From contig UQWH01000087.1 of the NCBI GenBank assembly GCA_900544705.1, positions 1-5,371 on the forward strand: a stretch of 5,371 bases of DNA. Reading direction: 5' to 3'. Under the pieces are notes generated by a model. That model was given only the letters and a program-made list of their open reading frames with translations, was not told the DNA's origin and did no database searches. The stretch comes from an uncultured Eubacteriales bacterium. GTDB lineage: Bacteria; Bacillota; Clostridia; Oscillospirales; Oscillospiraceae. The position numbers were made by a program, and so were the translations under genes. This document shows positions 4,577 through 5,371 of this stretch, in pieces (within the stretch, counting starts at the first letter, position 1; each line of letters starts with the position of its first letter).

Positions 4577-5371
4577 GACGGTTTTTCTCTGTTCCAACTG
4601 CGGAAACGAGACACCCAAATGGCAGGGCCGCTGCCCGGCCTGCGGAATGTGGAACACCTTGCAAGAATACACGCCGCCCGCCGCATCCTCTCCGAAGGCT
4701 GCGGTGCGCAGCAGCATCCTCGCGCCCGCGCCCAAGCGGCTCGACGAGATCCACAGCAGCGACGAGCTGCGCTTCACCACGGGACTGGGCGAACTGGACC
4801 GCGTGCTCGGCGGCGGCGCCGTGCGCGGCTCTCTGGTGCTGGTCAGCGGCGCGCCCGGCATCGGCAAATCGACCCTGCTGCTGCAAATCTGCAAGCAGAT
4901 CAGTCAGGAGCAGAAGGTTCTTTATGTTTCCGGCGAGGAAAGTGAACGCCAGCTCAAGCTGCGCGCGGAGCGCCTGAGCGTGTCCGGCGGCGATCTTCTG
5001 CTGCTGTGCGAAACCAGTCTGGACAACATTCTGGCCGCCGCCGAGCAGGAGAGCCCGGACGTTCTGATCGTGGACTCCATCCAGACGCTCTACACCGAGG
5101 ACAAGACGTCCTCGCCCGGCAGCATCACGCAGGTGCGCGACTGCACCATGCGCCTGATGCAGTATTCCAAGGCCAATGGCGTCACGGTGTTCGTTGTCGG
5201 CCATATCAATAAGGAAGGCGCGATCGCCGGGCCGAAGGTTTTGGAACACATGGTCGACTGCGTGCTGTACTTTGAAGGCGAGGAGCACACATCTTACCGT
5301 CTTCTGCGCGCGGCGAAGAACCGCTTCGGCTCGACCAACGAGATCGGTGTTTTTGAAATGGACGACAGCGG
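4566..5371 (+). CDS. radA: DNA repair protein RadA/Sms (5' part; runs off the window end)
   Basis: RadA is a RecA-related ATPase that drives branch migration and processing of recombination intermediates. The first 268 residues are present out of roughly 450 usual. A four-cysteine zinc finger is at C9/C12 and C23/C26 (CSNCGN...CPACG). The RecA-like domain has Walker A GAPGIGKST (95-103) and Walker B VLIVD ending at D170. The RadA-specific KNRFG motif (251-255) confirms the family. The C-terminal Lon-protease-like domain lies beyond 5371. The ATG at 4566 has GGAGG (4555-4559) six bases upstream, inside the end of cwlD, and the two reading frames overlap by 11 bases, so they are probably cotranscribed. 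No frameshift is visible. Confidence 0.97.
   Translation, partial: MKSKTVFLCSNCGNETPKWQGRCPACGMWNTLQEYTPPAASSPKAAVRSSILAPAPKRLDEIHSSDELRFTTGLGELDRVLGGGAVRGSLVLVSGAPGIGKSTLLLQICKQISQEQKVLYVSGEESERQLKLRAERLSVSGGDLLLLCETSLDNILAAAEQESPDVLIVDSIQTLYTEDKTSSPGSITQVRDCTMRLMQYSKANGVTVFVVGHINKEGAIAGPKVLEHMVDCVLYFEGEEHTSYRLLRAAKNRFGSTNEIGVFEMDDS

Noticed and set aside
4419..5288. Minus-strand open frame (289 codons) opposite cwlD and radA
   Set aside because: It overlaps two well-supported genes over their whole motif-bearing parts and shows only antisense-like composition.

Overview
This is ordinary chromosomal DNA from what looks like a GC-rich member of the Clostridia, probably Oscillospiraceae/Ruminococcaceae. 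The reasons are clostridial-type gene families, strong GGAGG-like ribosome binding sites, a Gram-positive-type LexA box, and a CwlD-like amidase, which suggests a spore former or a relative of one. The genus is not determined. I found no mobile element, CRISPR array, tRNA or phage-like gene, and no clearly new multi-gene system. The least understood item is a small unknown gene coupled to a DNA polymerase IV gene under an apparent SOS operator.

Left half, minus strand (1-2170). From a promoter near 2165-2142 the order is a HAD-family hydrolase (2110-1439), smpB (1412-951), a cyclophilin-type peptidyl-prolyl isomerase (949-410) and then ssrA/tmRNA (350-1). The three protein genes are 26 and 1 bases apart and look like one operon. 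ssrA has its own promoter squeezed between the isomerase stop codon and the mature tmRNA 5' end. SmpB and tmRNA are the two dedicated parts of trans-translation, the rescue of ribosomes stalled on broken mRNA, so both sit in one locus here. The tmRNA is complete, from acceptor stem to CCA, with the first three bases of the window being the complement of CCA.

Divergent control region (about 2111-2244). Two promoters lie back to back: one for the HAD operon (minus) and one for the dinB operon (plus). Between the -35 and -10 of the plus promoter is a near-consensus LexA/DinR box.

Right half, plus strand (2245-5371). A small 87-residue protein of unknown function (2245-2508) overlaps by one base the start of a Y-family DNA polymerase (dinB, 2508-3776). 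A second promoter starts directly after the dinB stop. It reads through a GC-rich hairpin that contains the ribosome binding site of a membrane-anchored N-acetylmuramoyl-L-alanine amidase, probably CwlD (3860-4576). This gene overlaps the DNA repair ATPase gene radA (4566 to beyond the window end). The right half is therefore mainly DNA-damage tolerance and repair plus one cell-wall/spore-cortex hydrolase.

Every stretch longer than 300 bases is accounted for by a gene. The non-coding gaps (351-409, 1413-1438, 2111-2244, 3777-3859) hold promoters, ribosome binding sites and hairpins as listed.
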